DNA of 64,000 bases from Bipolaris cookei (lineage: Eukaryota; Ascomycota; Dothideomycetes; Pleosporales; Pleosporaceae): assembly GCA_002286855.1 (NCBI GenBank), contig NRSV01000013.1, positions 246,497-310,496 on the forward strand, read 5' to 3'. Shown piece after piece: positions 1 through 12,232 of this stretch; position 1 is the first letter of the stretch, and every line of letters begins with the position of its first letter. The position numbers were made by a program, and so were the translations under genes. Under the pieces are notes generated by a model. That model saw nothing but the letters and a program-made list of their open reading frames with translations, was not told the DNA's origin and did no database searches.

Positions 1-1289
1 GTCCTGCTGAACGCCGTGATCGACTTCGCGCCTTGCTTGCAGAAGCACAGGAAGCACTGGGCGAGGATGCGGTAGACGTGGACATGCAAGATGCAGAAGA
101 GGGGGCTGGGGACGAGCAAGAGGAATTCTACACGCAGGGCACACAGGCGCTTCTAGATGCGCGACGGGAAATGGCCAAGTATTCGCTGCCACGAGCCAAG
201 GAACGAATCGCATATCAGCGTCGCGAGGCTACAATACCGCTCAAGACGCATATTGAGTTCCGAAATGGCATCAAGGAGCGGCTAAAGGGCTTTGAACTCT
301 ACGGGTCGCAAACGGCAGATCGACCAGTGAGCATTGTACGCGTCTCGCCAAATGGACAATACGTCGCGTATGGTACCTGGGGTGGCAAGGTAGCATTGCT
401 TGAGATTCCCAGTCTTGAGCAGAAGAAAGCATACCGGGGTGGACATGCGGAACGTGCGACAGGCATAGACTGGATGCCAGACGCAACCCTGCCTGGTAGC
501 ACTGTGTCGAGCTCAAGCGTAAACTTTGCCTCTGGAGGAGCAGGGGGAAAGGTCCAGCTATGGTCACTTGACGACGACAAACCTCTGCGTACGCTTGAAG
601 GACACACTGACCGCGTTTGTCGGTTAGCGTTCCATCCTACAGGGCGATACCTAGCGTCAGCTTCTGATGACACTACATGGCGGCTTTGGGACGTGAACAC
701 AGGTCAAGAGCTCCTTATGCAAGAGGGGCATTCAAAGGAGGTCTATACTGTAAGTTTCAATGGCGATGGTTCTTTGGTTGCAAGTGCTGGTCTGGACAGC
801 ATTGGTCGTGTGTGGGATGTTCGTACAGGTCGAGTCATCTACATGCTGGAAAGCCACATCAAGCCCATTTACGGGTTGGACTGGGCTACTGACGGTCACC
901 GGCTACTTTCGGGATCAGGAGATGGGTTTATGAAATGCTGGGACGTTCGTGCGATGAGAGAGACCAACTCGATTGCGGCCAACACAGGAGGAGTCACTGA
1001 TCTGCGATGGTTCAAGGGGACTGATGGTCCGATGAGCGGCATACCGCTGCAAGAGAGTGAACAAGGACAAGTAATTCCGAAGAAGGCATCGACGTTTGTT
1101 ATTTCGTCTGGATTTGACAAGAATGTCCAAATATTTTCAGCAGACGATTGGGCGCACTGCAAGACTCTCCAAGGACACTCTGGACCAGTGTTTAGTACAG
1201 ATGTGACAAGGGACGCATGCTGGATTGTAAGCGGAGGCAAGGACCGCACTGTGAAGCTGTGGTCTCGGGATGATAATGGAGGGATATGA
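1..1289 (+). CDS. prp4: U4/U6 snRNP protein Prp4 (WD40), 5' end missing
   Basis: Component of the U4/U6 small nuclear ribonucleoprotein, acting in spliceosome assembly in the nucleus. The reading frame is open from base 3 and has no start codon in the window, so the protein begins to the left. The visible part starts with an acidic linker, then a helical stretch with the REMAKYSLPRAKERI segment typical of Prp4 family N-terminal domains, then a C-terminal WD40 propeller (repeats ending in LWDV, VWDV, CWDV, IFSADDW and LWSRDD). The propeller ends about 10 residues before the TGA stop, as in the family. No intron is visible in this part. Assignment rests on the combination of N-terminal helix and WD pattern; a different WD40 protein is possible but unlikely. 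Confidence 0.88.
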   Translation, partial: PAERRDRLRALLAEAQEALGEDAVDVDMQDAEEGAGDEQEEFYTQGTQALLDARREMAKYSLPRAKERIAYQRREATIPLKTHIEFRNGIKERLKGFELYGSQTADRPVSIVRVSPNGQYVAYGTWGGKVALLEIPSLEQKKAYRGGHAERATGIDWMPDATLPGSTVSSSSVNFASGGAGGKVQLWSLDDDKPLRTLEGHTDRVCRLAFHPTGRYLASASDDTTWRLWDVNTGQELLMQEGHSKEVYTVSFNGDGSLVASAGLDSIGRVWDVRTGRVIYMLESHIKPIYGLDWATDGHRLLSGSGDGFMKCWDVRAMRETNSIAANTGGVTDLRWFKGTDGPMSGIPLQESEQGQVIPKKASTFVISSGFDKNVQIFSADDWAHCKTLQGHSGPVFSTDVTRDACWIVSGGKDRTVKLWSRDDNGGI

Positions 1290-4200
1290 GGTTGAGGCGG
1301 GGGAGAAGCAAATAATTCAGTCACATGCACGGTAGGCTGCCTGCATGCAGATGCAAGCTGACCAAGAAGCAAAGATGGAGAGTTTACAAGAAGCAAAGAA
1401 GATGAGTTCACATGAACAAGAGGAAAAAAAGGAAGCAGACAAAGGTCAGTGCTCTGGCTGATATCACTTGTCAGGCGGAAGTTGAACAGCAAAAAAAGAG
1501 GTCTATAGCTTGAACCAAGATACCCAGTACAGACTCCGATGGCGCGTGGAGTTTGCAAATACAAAGCATACTTACATTATACGCATTTCGTCATTTGCGC
1601 AATGCATCCCCTTCATTTCAGAACGCACTCTACAACAACTACCGGTGTGTTTCAATATCATCATCTCAAATGAGTCACATCCCCTTCTCTCCCAATCCCC
1701 CCCCCCCCCATCCAACGCCAAAGCCAAAAAAAATGGCCCGAATCACGTCCAAAACCCGCACTCATCCCATTAGCTCGGTACCACTCTACCCATACCTTAC
1801 ACCCGAGTCTAAAAAAGAGTAGAGACTGACGGGGCAACCGGCACCATTTTCCAGAATACACATTTGACGCATCGCTTCTCCTGTGCTCCGTGCCCCCCCC
1901 CCCAATCCCTTGTCTATCGCATGGCAAAGCCGTAGTAATGTATGCACACACCACCCAAAGCTAAACGGTTAGCCTGTAGTTATGACGTTGACGCATATGA
2001 CCCCTTCTTCTTCTTCTTACCCATAATTCTCAAACACGCCATCTCTTGTTTACCAAGGCGGGGGGAAGGGGGGGTCTGTGATCTTCCTTACACCGCAACA
2101 ATCACATGTTTGTGTAAGTAAGCTTTATCACTGTATGTACGTAGCCATAGAGAAAACAGTCGCTCTCTCTCTGTGTGTGTGTGTGTGAGAAAAAAAAAGT
2201 CCGTCTCAGGCGCGCATAGCCTCACCGCAACATGGGACAAATCGGAAGGCGAAGAAAAAGATTAGGCTAGTAAGGGACATTTTTTTTTTAGTTTACTGGC
2301 AAAAGGGCGCTATGTTTCAGGTTTCGGGTTCTGGAGGTGAAGGGGCGGTCTATATAACGCATGCGCAGGAGGAGGGGTCGTGTGGGCATGTATGTGTCTT
2401 CCGAGCCTATGGTAAGAAAGGGCAATTGGGAGGGATGCCGGGCCCGCGATGTGCAGTAACTACGGTTGCGGTTGCGGTAAATGTGGGAGATCCACATACA
2501 CGTTGGGGGGAATGATTTTTTTCTTAGTTAACCCAAAGGTTGGGAATTATTAGAGTTTTTTTGCAAGTACGTCAGGTTTGTTTGAATTACGATTGGTTGG
2601 TGGTTAACTGTCCGGTCTTCGGCCGGTTTATATATTTTTTGGGTAATATGCTGTTGTGATTGGTTGCGTTTATTTGGGAAAGGAGGCAACGAGGTCGAAG
2701 TTTCCCGGGGATGCGGATGGTAAGTTGAGGGGAGTTGAGGGTAGTGAGTCATACATTCACATACACATGGTACACTGACAATGTTTTTGGAGAGAGGAGA
2801 GTAAGTTGAATGCAGGGCCAAGATGCAGGAATCAGCGATCAATGGAAGTGCAGAATACAATACACACACGCCTTTTTTTCGGGGTTTTCGGGAGCGAGCA
2901 AAAATGTTCTAGTGGCTGGAGACTAGTGCGCGGGAGCGGATAGTGGAGCGTAAGTCCGGAGTCTTTCTTTACTCGTACTTTGACCGCTACAGCCTCACCT
3001 TTTTGCATTGTGCAGCCACAATATCGCGATTGCACCCCCCCCCCCCCGCGGAGGAAACGTGGATGGCTACGAAGCATTCTCTTCACGAGCTGGGCTTGGT
3101 GGAGAGCATGGAAATAGATGTGATTGATTTCTTGTGCAGCAGGATTGTGATGATGTGTTCCGGTCAAGACAGGGCCGTTGTCTCAGGGTAGAGAGCAAAG
3201 TGGGCAGATGCGAGGATAGTCGAAGTGGAGCCCCACCGTCGAGAGTGGCTCTGGCCTAGAGTAGAGTTTGTTGGGGTGGCTTTGAATTACGCGTGCCACA
3301 GTAGGCGCCGCAATAGAGAGGGAGAACGGGAGACGGAGGTAAGAGAAACAAAACAGAGTTGCGGATCAGCCGCGGCAGTCGAGAGGCGGATGCAGCATCT
3401 GTGCTTGTCATGCACATCGGCTCCCACAGTGGGGTTGGTTGCTGTGGCATCGAGAGAGAGCTTTGCTATTTCTGAGAGGGCGCGCGTTGGGATTGGCGTG
3501 ATGCGGTAGTTTTGGATGTACGTACATATGTAAGTACATGTGTAAGTACATGTGTAGTCTGGTTGGGGGGGGGGAGAATTGCATGGATTAGGGTTGGCCG
3601 CGATAGGCGTCACACAGAGCACAGGTTGGCAGTAGCGAGGGCGTCAAAGTATGGTGTTGATGAGGTCTTTGCAAAAAAATGTATTTTTGTGTGCATTGAT
3701 TGATTGTCACGGGCGTAGTGCGGGCCAGAGTTGGCAGTAGTGGACGGGCGAAGTTTGCCGGGGGAGAAGAAAACGGCGGGCAAGCAGAAGCAGGCATTGT
3801 GCAAGTTGAGCAAGTGGACGAGGAATGACGCACAGAGGGACATGCAACAGTCTGGCGGGAACCCAGCGGCACGGTAATGCGAGCAGCAGTCGGAACAAAG
3901 GCGGGCTAGAGCTGCCGTGTTTGTCGCGTCCTGGCTCATACAAAGGCCGATTGCAGGCAAATGGAGTGACGATGGGTGGTAGCGTCGACGAGAGTGGGAG
4001 TGAGCAGAGGGCGGGTTAGACAGGGAAGCCTGGTGCGGGCAGGGAGCGGTGAGATGACTCGTGCACTCGTGGGAGAGGCGAGTTGAGAGGCGGAAGCTGG
4101 ACAGATGACACCATGACCCCGGGGGCTAGAGAGGGCCGGAGAGGGCCAAGCCAGGCTCACGAAACAGACGAGAGCGCAAGTCGGGTGACGGGCGAGGGCG

Positions 4201-5222
4201 CAAGCGGCGGGTGTGGTTGGATGGAAGGATGGGGCGTGGGCAGTGGGCATGATGATGACAGCAGTGTGGGTGGGTGGCTCGCTCGCTCTGCGCGGCAGGC
4301 GGAGGAAGAGTATACTGCACTGGATGGAGAGTAGGCGGAGGAGCAGCATGAACATGGCCTGTCGTCTTGACTGTTTCGAGCAGAGTTTTCACGCATGCGT
4401 CGATTGATCGATACATACGATACATACCGACATGGATGGGATACATGGTTACAGTATCTACATGGGCCGGCCCGCACAGGCTAGCCAGTCATGCCATGCT
4501 CTGCGGCGGGCAAGTGATGGGCAGACAGGACCGGCTCGAATCGCAGCATGGCAGTAGCAGGACTAGCAAGATAGGATTAGCAGGATTAGCAGGATTAGCA
4601 ACAGCATCAGAGCGTCGCGCGCGATATGCGTGACAGCGGGCGCAGGCGGACGCAGGCGGGCGCGACAAACGGCTAAGCAGCAGCAGCAGCAGCATAGGGA
4701 CATGGCTGTGGACAAGACGGCTGCTGCACTGCTGCACCAGACACACACGGGCAGCCGGCAAACACTGGCTAATGGCTGCGGGCGGCCCTCAGCTAAGAGG
4801 CGCCAGGGAAGGGTGCTGGAATGCTGCATCCATACCCGACGCTATTGGGGCGTCGTATCCCACACCCTGGCCCGCGCCGTGCCCAGATGCCTCCCACCCC
4901 TCCCGGCCCTCGTCTGCTGCACACCCCGCCCGCCCACTACCCACCAGCTTTAAGCCCGCGCTCCCGCCCTTCACCCAGAGTCCACCGCTGCCACTACCAC
5001 CACCACTGCACCTCTGCCTGCCAGCCTGCCGCTACCACTGCACGCCAGGCCCAGTCTCTCTGCCTTTGCAACATCTCCATCACCATTACCATCAGTGCAG
5101 CGCGCTGACAAGTCCTGTTGCTGGCCCCCAGCCATTCGCAGCTTGCCTAATCCAGCGGCCCACACCGCCACTCCCCCGCCCACACCGGTACTTTGCTACT
5201 GGTACCATACATAGAGCCCGCC
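1290..5222. other. 3.9-kb gene-poor region upstream of the bZIP gene
   Basis: I see no convincing gene here. The stretch carries homopolymer and dinucleotide tracts (C and A runs near 1700-1740, a TG run near 2175, G runs near 2050 and 3570), a 9-bp tandem repeat at 4573-4599 and a pyrimidine-rich zone from about 4920 to 5190 just before the bZIP start codon. Short open frames occur on both strands but have low-complexity translations and no family resemblance. It probably holds the 3' end of prp4 at the left and a long promoter or 5' leader of the bZIP gene at the right. Confidence 0.6.
4573..4599. repeat. Three tandem copies of AGGATTAGC
   Basis: Three exact head-to-tail copies of the 9-mer AGGATTAGC lie about 620 bp upstream of the bZIP start codon. 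This could be simple replication slippage or repeated factor-binding sites; the sequence alone does not decide. Confidence 0.9.
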
Positions 5223-5302
5223 ATGGACCACTCCTACTCAGCCTCCCAAAATCACATGGACTTCCACTCCCTCGACCGGAAACCTTCGGCCTTCTCCTTT
5301 GA
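4772..5302 (+). promoter_or_regulatory. Candidate overlapping upstream ORF of the bZIP gene
   Basis: An ATG at 4772 opens a 176-codon frame that runs past the bZIP start codon (5223) in a different frame and stops at 5302. If the bZIP transcript starts upstream of 4772, ribosomes initiating here would miss the bZIP start. The translation is proline-rich and not family-like, so a coding role for the peptide is unlikely. Transcript start is unknown, so this is only a candidate regulatory feature. Confidence 0.3.
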
Positions 5303-7248
5303 CGACAACGCTACCCTCGACTCCACCATCCTCGACACACCCGTCCTCATGTCGCCCTCCACCAGCAACCAGGGCATCTTCTCGCCAGAGACCTCCATCT
5401 GGGAGGACTTCTCTGCTTCACAGTTTGTCGACCGCACAGCCACCAGCTCCGTTGTCAACACAAACGGCAACAACCCCTTCTTCACAGAGCAGAGCAACAA
5501 CCCCTTCGCTCGCCTGCCCCCCAACCAGGCCGCCACATATGGCCAGCAGTCATGGCCCGTTGCCGACAACTCGGGCTCCAGGACACCCACTGCCCCCAAG
5601 CCCCTCAACCCTTTTGGTCCCGGTGACTTTGGTGCTGCTTCCTTTGTCGACCAGCCTCAGATGCCCTTCCACGGACTCCCCGTACACCAAAACGTCCGCC
5701 CCAGTGCCGTCTTCCAGGCCGCACCAGAGCAACCCATGTCCCCCCACACCCACTCCGACTGGATGGCCTTTAACCAACAAGAAATGGACGCCCGCCCGGG
5801 CCCCAAGCGCATGCGACCAAACACCCCTCCCCGCTCCTTCTCTCCCCGTCGTGACGGCGGCATCCGCAAGAAGAATGCCCGCTTCGACATCCCCGCCGAG
5901 CGCAACCTGCACAACATCGACACCCTGATCCAAGGCTGCACCAACGAAGAAGACCTCAAGGAGCTCAAGCAGCAAAAACGCCTCCTCCGCAATAGACAGG
6001 CTGCGTACGTACTACCGCCTTTTGGTTCTTGGCTCCACGCTCCATGTTTGGTCCAATCTACCTCTTGGTCTATACTCTCCATGTTTCATCCGCTGACCTA
6101 ATCACAGACTTGACTCGCGGCAACGCAAGAAGAAGCACACCGAGGAGCTCGAGGAAGAGAAGAAGCAGTGGATGGAGAAGATTTGCCAGATGCAAGACGA
6201 CTTTGCTGCCATGCGCCTTGAGTATGATGCCCTTGTTGCCGAGAAGGAGAACTGGCACCGTGAGTCCATGGAGATGCACCACATGGTCAACCAGCTGCAG
6301 TTCGACAAGGAGGAGCTTGTCCGCACCCACACTATTGAGACGAGCGAGCTTCGTAAGAAGGTCTCGGTTCTCACTGAGCGCCTTGAGGCTGCCACCGGCA
6401 ACGGCATGGCCGTCGCCCCCAGCACCACCTTCACTGACTTTGCCTCGGAGATGGACAACCTCAACATGGGCAACAGCGACTGGGACAACTACATCTTTGT
6501 CAACGACTTTGCCTCTGACGACCAGCCTACTCCCCAGCAGAACCAGGAAGTGTCTCTTGTCTCGCGCACAAAGGACGAGGACAAGCCCGTCGCTTCTGGT
6601 CTCTTGCTCATGCTCCTGCTCTGCGGCGCCTTTGTTGCTAGCAAGTCTGGCACCGCTGCTCCTCCTATTCCCCGCATGCCCGACGAGGTCCGCGCTGCCT
6701 CTGCTACCGTCCTGGATAGCATCTTCAAGGATGCTGGTGTCGCAAACGGCCTGAGCGAGCAGAGCCTCCTTGCCACCCACGTTGCTGGTCTAGAGCCTAC
6801 GCCATCTGGCATGGCCTGGCCCAAGACCATGTCTGGCTCGGAGCTTGCTGGTATCTCTGGCTCCAGCCTCGACCAGCTGCACTCTCACCTCACTGGGCCC
6901 ACTAAGGACCAGGAGCACGAGCAGCTCTTCTCTATCACCCCCGACCAGTACAACAGCATGACTTCCCTTGACTTCACCCGCTCGCGATACAGCGTCACGA
7001 GCGACGACCTCTCTGACCCACTCTCGCCCGGCGCCCAGCCTTCGCACCGTCGCAACCTTGCCGAGACTCTCGCCGCCATGCGCGAGCAGAACAAGGGCGA
7101 TTCTGCAGCTGAGATCTACACGCGTAGTCTGCTTTGGGACAAGATTGCCCCCGAGGTCGTCCACGAGTTCAAGCGCATCGTCGAGGAGTCGGCTGCCATG
7201 TCACGGCCTAGCACTTCCGAGGGCACAAAGGTCGAGAACCTTGGCTAA
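5223..7248 (+). CDS. bZIP transcription factor with a short hydrophobic segment
   Basis: Two exons, 5223-6004 and 6108-7248, give 640 residues. The 103-nt intron (GTACGT...CAG) splits the DNA-binding region itself; joining restores the bZIP basic motif N-x7-R (RNRQAALDSRQRKKKHTE), followed by a long leucine-zipper-like coiled coil to about residue 370. The N-terminal 220 residues are Ser/Pro/Asn-rich and look like a disordered activation region. At about residues 423-439 lies a hydrophobic run, SGLLLMLLLCGAFVASK, in an otherwise polar protein. The layout (central bZIP, hydrophobic patch, conserved C-terminus) reminds me of MeaB-like fungal bZIP proteins, but I am not sure of that name. The start at 5223 has a good context (gccATGg). 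The flanks are unusually empty, suggesting long UTRs or extensive regulation. Confidence 0.85.
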
Positions 7249-10200
7249 GCAGCCCCACCTGCCCATCCACCCACACGCCACCACATACCACCACATACCA
7301 CCACATACCACCACATACACACCACATACACACCATCACACATGGACACACCAAACCACCTTTCCTTTGTTAGTTTCCTAAGTTGCATTAGTCCTTCACC
7401 AGCATAGCGATTCACTTCTTCCCCCTTGGACAAGGGGCTCTCGTAGGGACACAAGTTGCATCACGGTCTGGCTGAGATACTCGTTATTTACACGGGCATC
7501 GCCATTTCTTTTCTCAACGCTCTGGCCTTGCCAGTCTTCTATACTATGGGGCGGCAACGTCGATTTTGGGTACCCTGTTGCCTGCATCGCTTGAGCATGG
7601 CGGTTGTTTCTTCATGTCGAGACCTGGTTCACGACTTCATCCATACTGGGTTTTTGTTGTTTTTTTCCTCTTATTTCCTATTCCTATTTCCTTGTGTTTG
7701 TCATGTCCTTTACTCAGCAGCATTCGAGATTGGCCTTGATTTGTCTGATGTATCTATTTTGCACAGCGTAGCGAGCGTTGAGATTTTCCTTTTACGTTTA
7801 CCACGAAGATTGAGAATTTGGCAACGAAGGATATGGGAACATGTATCGATGAGCATGATCAATGACGATTTGTACATGATGGCAGACGAAGCGAAGAAGA
7901 TATTTATTGCGTATTCACACTTATTTTGTTCTACCGTTGCTTGTCTTGTCTTGTCTTGTCTGATGTTTTGTTGGCGAGCGATGCGATAAGGGCATGAACA
8001 AAGTTGGATCTGATTCTTGTTTTTTTTTCCTGAAAGAGACGAGGCCTGTTTTTCTTCCTGCATACCCCTCATCCTCTTGCATCCACACGCACATCTGCTT
8101 AACCCCCTCCCCCCTCCATGGCTTATCCTTTACGACTGTTATGGCCCCCTCCTCTACGATAGACCTTTCGGTCTTGTTTTTTTTTCTTTTCATAATACCC
8201 CCTTACCGCTCTTTCCCCGACGTTTGTTCGGGGAACGGACGATATTCCCCCTTAAGATATCAACTTCCTTTGCACACTTGGTTTTTCTCGTTTTTTTTGC
8301 AGCGGCCGTCTCTGCGGCCCGTGGTCACAGATTGTGCGTGTGTCGAACTTCATTGGCTGACAACGGAGCCGGACGCAACATCCTTTTTTGTACCTAGGTC
8401 ATCGATCGCGCCTTCTTGGTTGCCCCATTGGCGGGCAACCAAAGCATGGCCGAGTCAGTCTTAATGCTATCAGACGCTTCTTGCACTCTACCAAGCGCTT
8501 ATGTCGCCGTGATACGAAATCGGCCATGTACACGCACACTCTCTCGGTCACTCTCTCTGCCTCGCTCCATCGGGCGCCCCATGTCCATGACCTAAAAACA
8601 CACCATTACTGTGGGCTTCAACTTGACTGGTTCCCCACCATCGTCACCGGCCGAGTAGAGTGAGACATTCTGAAACCATGCCGTCTTACCATTTCCTAAC
8701 ATTGCTGACTGCGTGCGTTGTTATTGCATACCGTATATTCACTCTTGCATTTTTTCTCTCAGCCTCTCCCTCTGCTTGATTCTACACCGAAGATTGCACC
8801 GAAACAACTAACACACACAGATACATACGCATACATACTTCCATGCTACACAAAATGCATGCGAGGCAAAAAACGCACGGTCGATCCCCATTTTTCGGGG
8901 TCCTGTCACTGATGGCCGGGGGTTAGACGTACCTCGCATCGCACGAAGCGGGAAGGGAGGATTAACATCGACCCACCCCGTTATTCTTCTTGACATCCAA
9001 ACTGGGTGTAGATGTACCATGTGCTGCAAGCGATACAGCCGCACTTTCCACGGCATACAACAAGGGCCCACAACTTGCCGGCCGAGCTGCACGCCTTGCA
9101 TGTACTATACTGTACTGTTGCTGTATGTACAACATCTACCGCTTGTCGCGAAGCTGTGGATTCACACTTCACACTATAAGGCTTCATACTCTACGGGGCA
9201 GTGATGGGATCCCCGATCATGCTCGGGTGGCTCAGAGCACCCACGACGACGTGACCGAGGCGCAGCATGCGCAGCTGATGCCACAAGCCACGCAAGCACA
9301 CATCTAATCACTGACTCGATTAACTTTTCACATCTCCTGGGTGTACTTGCACTATGTATTACACAGTACAAGAGAAATGGATGGTAAAAAAAAGCAATGA
9401 GACTTGTAAAAAAGTCTGGTACATACTACGCAAGTCACAAAAGAAAAAAAAGTCCTGCGGATCCCCCCACAAACCCTAATCCCACTCACTGTCTTGCCCT
9501 CCACGCATGACGTGCGTGATGTCTACATACAAAGGAAAAAGAATACTGATTTGCATACCCGTGATCCCCCATTGTAACTCATATGACCAACTCCCCCAAA
9601 AAGCACCTTCCGAACCGCCAAACTCCCCTTCCACTTCTGTGTACTTCCATGGTCAAAAAAATAACAACAACACAACAGTAAAAGTCTCCACTACCCGCTC
9701 TCCTACTTACCTAACCACACACCTCTCAAGCCACTTCCCCGTTTCCCGCACCCCCCTCCCCCCCACCTCATCGATGCCACTTCCCACCTACATACATGTA
9801 CATACATACATAACCTCCTGCATCAACAAGTTTGTTTCAGAAAGAGAAAAAAAGCGGACCCGCATATACATACATGCTGCATGTACAGTACGGTAGTTAG
9901 AGGTGGAGATATCTAGTAGATTCTACACATGGTACATATGTATGTATGTATGTACGAGTTGTGCATATTGTTGGCAAGAGACGCATTTAAAACACATCAC
10001 CACTTTATTTTGTCTGTTGTTCTTTGATGAGAGGAAGACGATGAAGCTGGCGATCGGGGGGGTAAAAACGTTACGGGGTCCCGCGGAACGGTACTGGCAT
10101 GTCATGCAAGCATGCGAGAAGCGTTGAGCCGGAGAAATCTCCGTTTTTTTTTACCAACAACGACATACCCCTTGCTTGCTTACATAGATACGTGGCTAGG

Positions 10201-12232
10201 GCCTGAGATGAGGTAGGGGGAAGGGGGGGGGGGGAGTTTGTGTGGTTGAGAAGTCAGGAGAGTGGGTGACGGTGTAGGCCGCGCGTGTACGGGTAGAGAG
10301 ATGAGTGGGAAGAATCATCTCGTGAACGATTGATATGGCAGAAACAGATGAGAAAATAAAACAAAATGAATTTGCTATATTGTTACATACGATATGTACA
10401 ATATCCCACAGGATACCAATGATGCGATACAAGCCTTTTATTTTTCACGCAGGAAAATAAAAAACGGCAGGCATCAACGGCAATAACCGAGAAGAAGAAA
10501 GAGAAAAAATAAGGAAGGAATTCGTAGATAGAGTGGAATAGTGTCTGTCCTGTAAGCAAACGGTCAAAAAAAAACCCTCCCCCGTGTATGTAATCCTTCC
10601 ATTCCTTACTCACTCGCAGCAGGGAAGGGAAGGGTAGGGGAGGCCTAAGTTCTAGAACCACACCCTTTTGCCACATACACACACACACCCCACTTACGAC
10701 ACACATACACCCAAGGAGAAATACCAGATGCACATCATCGGGATTTACATACCGGCGGGCAGAAAAAAGACAAAACGTTGATAGGACAAGATTCAGAAAA
10801 ATCAATAAAAGAAAAAAAATCGGAATTATTCGAGCATAGTACGAAAAGCAAAAAATAGTAGAAGATCTTCGCTTCCCCACGGGAAAGACGGCGCGAGAGC
10901 ACCCATCTCTCTCCTCTCTTTCTCTACTCTACTCTCCCACTTACTCACACGACATCGTCTCATGACTTTCCGCAATGGGGGAGGGGAGGAGGAATCTTCC
11001 TAGTCGGGCCGACGGGGGTGAGTAGGCACAACACCACCCGGTCCGTCCAATATAACGCCTTTATTTGGGGTTGTATTTATCTTTCCAGATCCTATAATCC
11101 GAACACACACACACACAAACTCGTTAGCACATGGTCATTTTTTGTTTAAATCGAACCAATCCAATCGGGATAATAGTATGTGAGTCCTGGGTTCCAGCTT
11201 TCGGGGCTTTTTTTTTTTAGATAAAAGTTGGTGGTGGTGGTTGCGGGCAACAAGGCGACTATCAAAACGGGGTGCCGAGGCTACTGCAAGTCGAGATCCA
11301 GATCGTGACCAAGACAAGTTTTGTCCATGATCCGCTGTCGTCGGCTTGTCATGGTCGTCGTCGCCTTTGCCGTCATCCGTCCGTACGTCCATCCGCGCCC
11401 CGAGCGAGGTTACCGTCATTGTCGCGATAGCCGTGTGGTCGTCGCTTTTGTCTCTTCCAAATCCTTCCCATTGCTCTTTCAAGCCCGCACGGCCGTTCAA
11501 ACATGTTTACTACTGTCGCGCCATTATGCATCTCAATTTCCAGCTCGCCATGATTTGATGCAATCATCTGACGGGTGCTCCACACACACATGAACGTGCT
11601 GAACTCCGTCATCGGCTACACCCTCCCACCCTTCCGCTGATGCTTACTCCAGAACCGAGGCCAGCGACACGCTGCCACGTGTAGCGCCGTAAACAGGCTT
11701 GCGTGCACCATGCCCCCAGTGCGCCGGGTCTAGAGGTATGCCCGCTTCCACTATTGGCATACGACAACGAGGCTTGCACCAAACGGGTAGCGTCCTATTG
11801 CTGGTTTTTTCTCCTCTGTCGGTGGATGCAATCATGTGTGCGTAGCGGGGAACTGGCAGCAAGTGTGACAGGTCGTACTGCGGGTGAGGGCGAGGGCCGC
11901 CGTTCAGCGTCCGCATCGGCTAAGCGAGGGGACTGTCAAAATGGTGCACTCGTAGCCAATCGACTAGCCTTGGCAACTACGCGTTCAGACTGGCTGGCCT
12001 GAATGGACAATAGCGCCGTGCGTTGGATTGCTCCATCACGCCTGGTGGCTTGGTGTTGAGGTTGATTGAGGGTGCAACATCGGCTGGGACGGGATGGCGC
12101 GGGTCAATGCCATACTAGCAGCTCGTCGTATCTTGCATTGCGCGCGTCCTCTTGACACGGCATAGATTGAGGCTCGATCCGGGGGTGGTATGGATCCTTT
12201 GGTCGATGACGAGGTAATGAAAGTGGTGCGAC
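7249..12232. other. 5.0-kb gene-poor region
   Basis: No supportable gene was found on either strand. The left 700 bp is T-rich and is likely the bZIP 3' UTR. The rest is patchy: polypyrimidine tracts, poly-A/T runs (9390-9450, 10140-10160, 10440-10580, 10790-10860), GATA/CATA simple repeats (9780-9960) and CA tracts. The longest open frames (177 residues at 7456-7989 plus, 165 residues at 10383-10880 minus) follow base composition and show no domain. A long non-coding transcript cannot be excluded. Confidence 0.55.
7281..7320. repeat. Tandem CCACATACCA repeats in the bZIP 3' region
   Basis: Three exact copies of CCACATACCA and a fourth imperfect one begin 32 bp after the bZIP stop codon, so they probably lie in its 3' UTR. 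A (TTGTC)x4 run at 7941-7960 follows further downstream. Confidence 0.85.

Noticed and set aside
5550..6082. Long minus-strand frames opposite the bZIP gene
   Set aside because: They overlap the clear bZIP coding exons and have biased Gly/Val composition only.
7456..7989. A 177-codon plus-strand frame downstream of the bZIP gene
   Set aside because: Leu/Phe/Ser-rich from T-rich DNA; better explained as 3' UTR.
10383..10880. A 165-codon minus-strand frame rich in Phe, Leu and Val
   Set aside because: Composition follows A/T homopolymers; no domain and no conserved motif.
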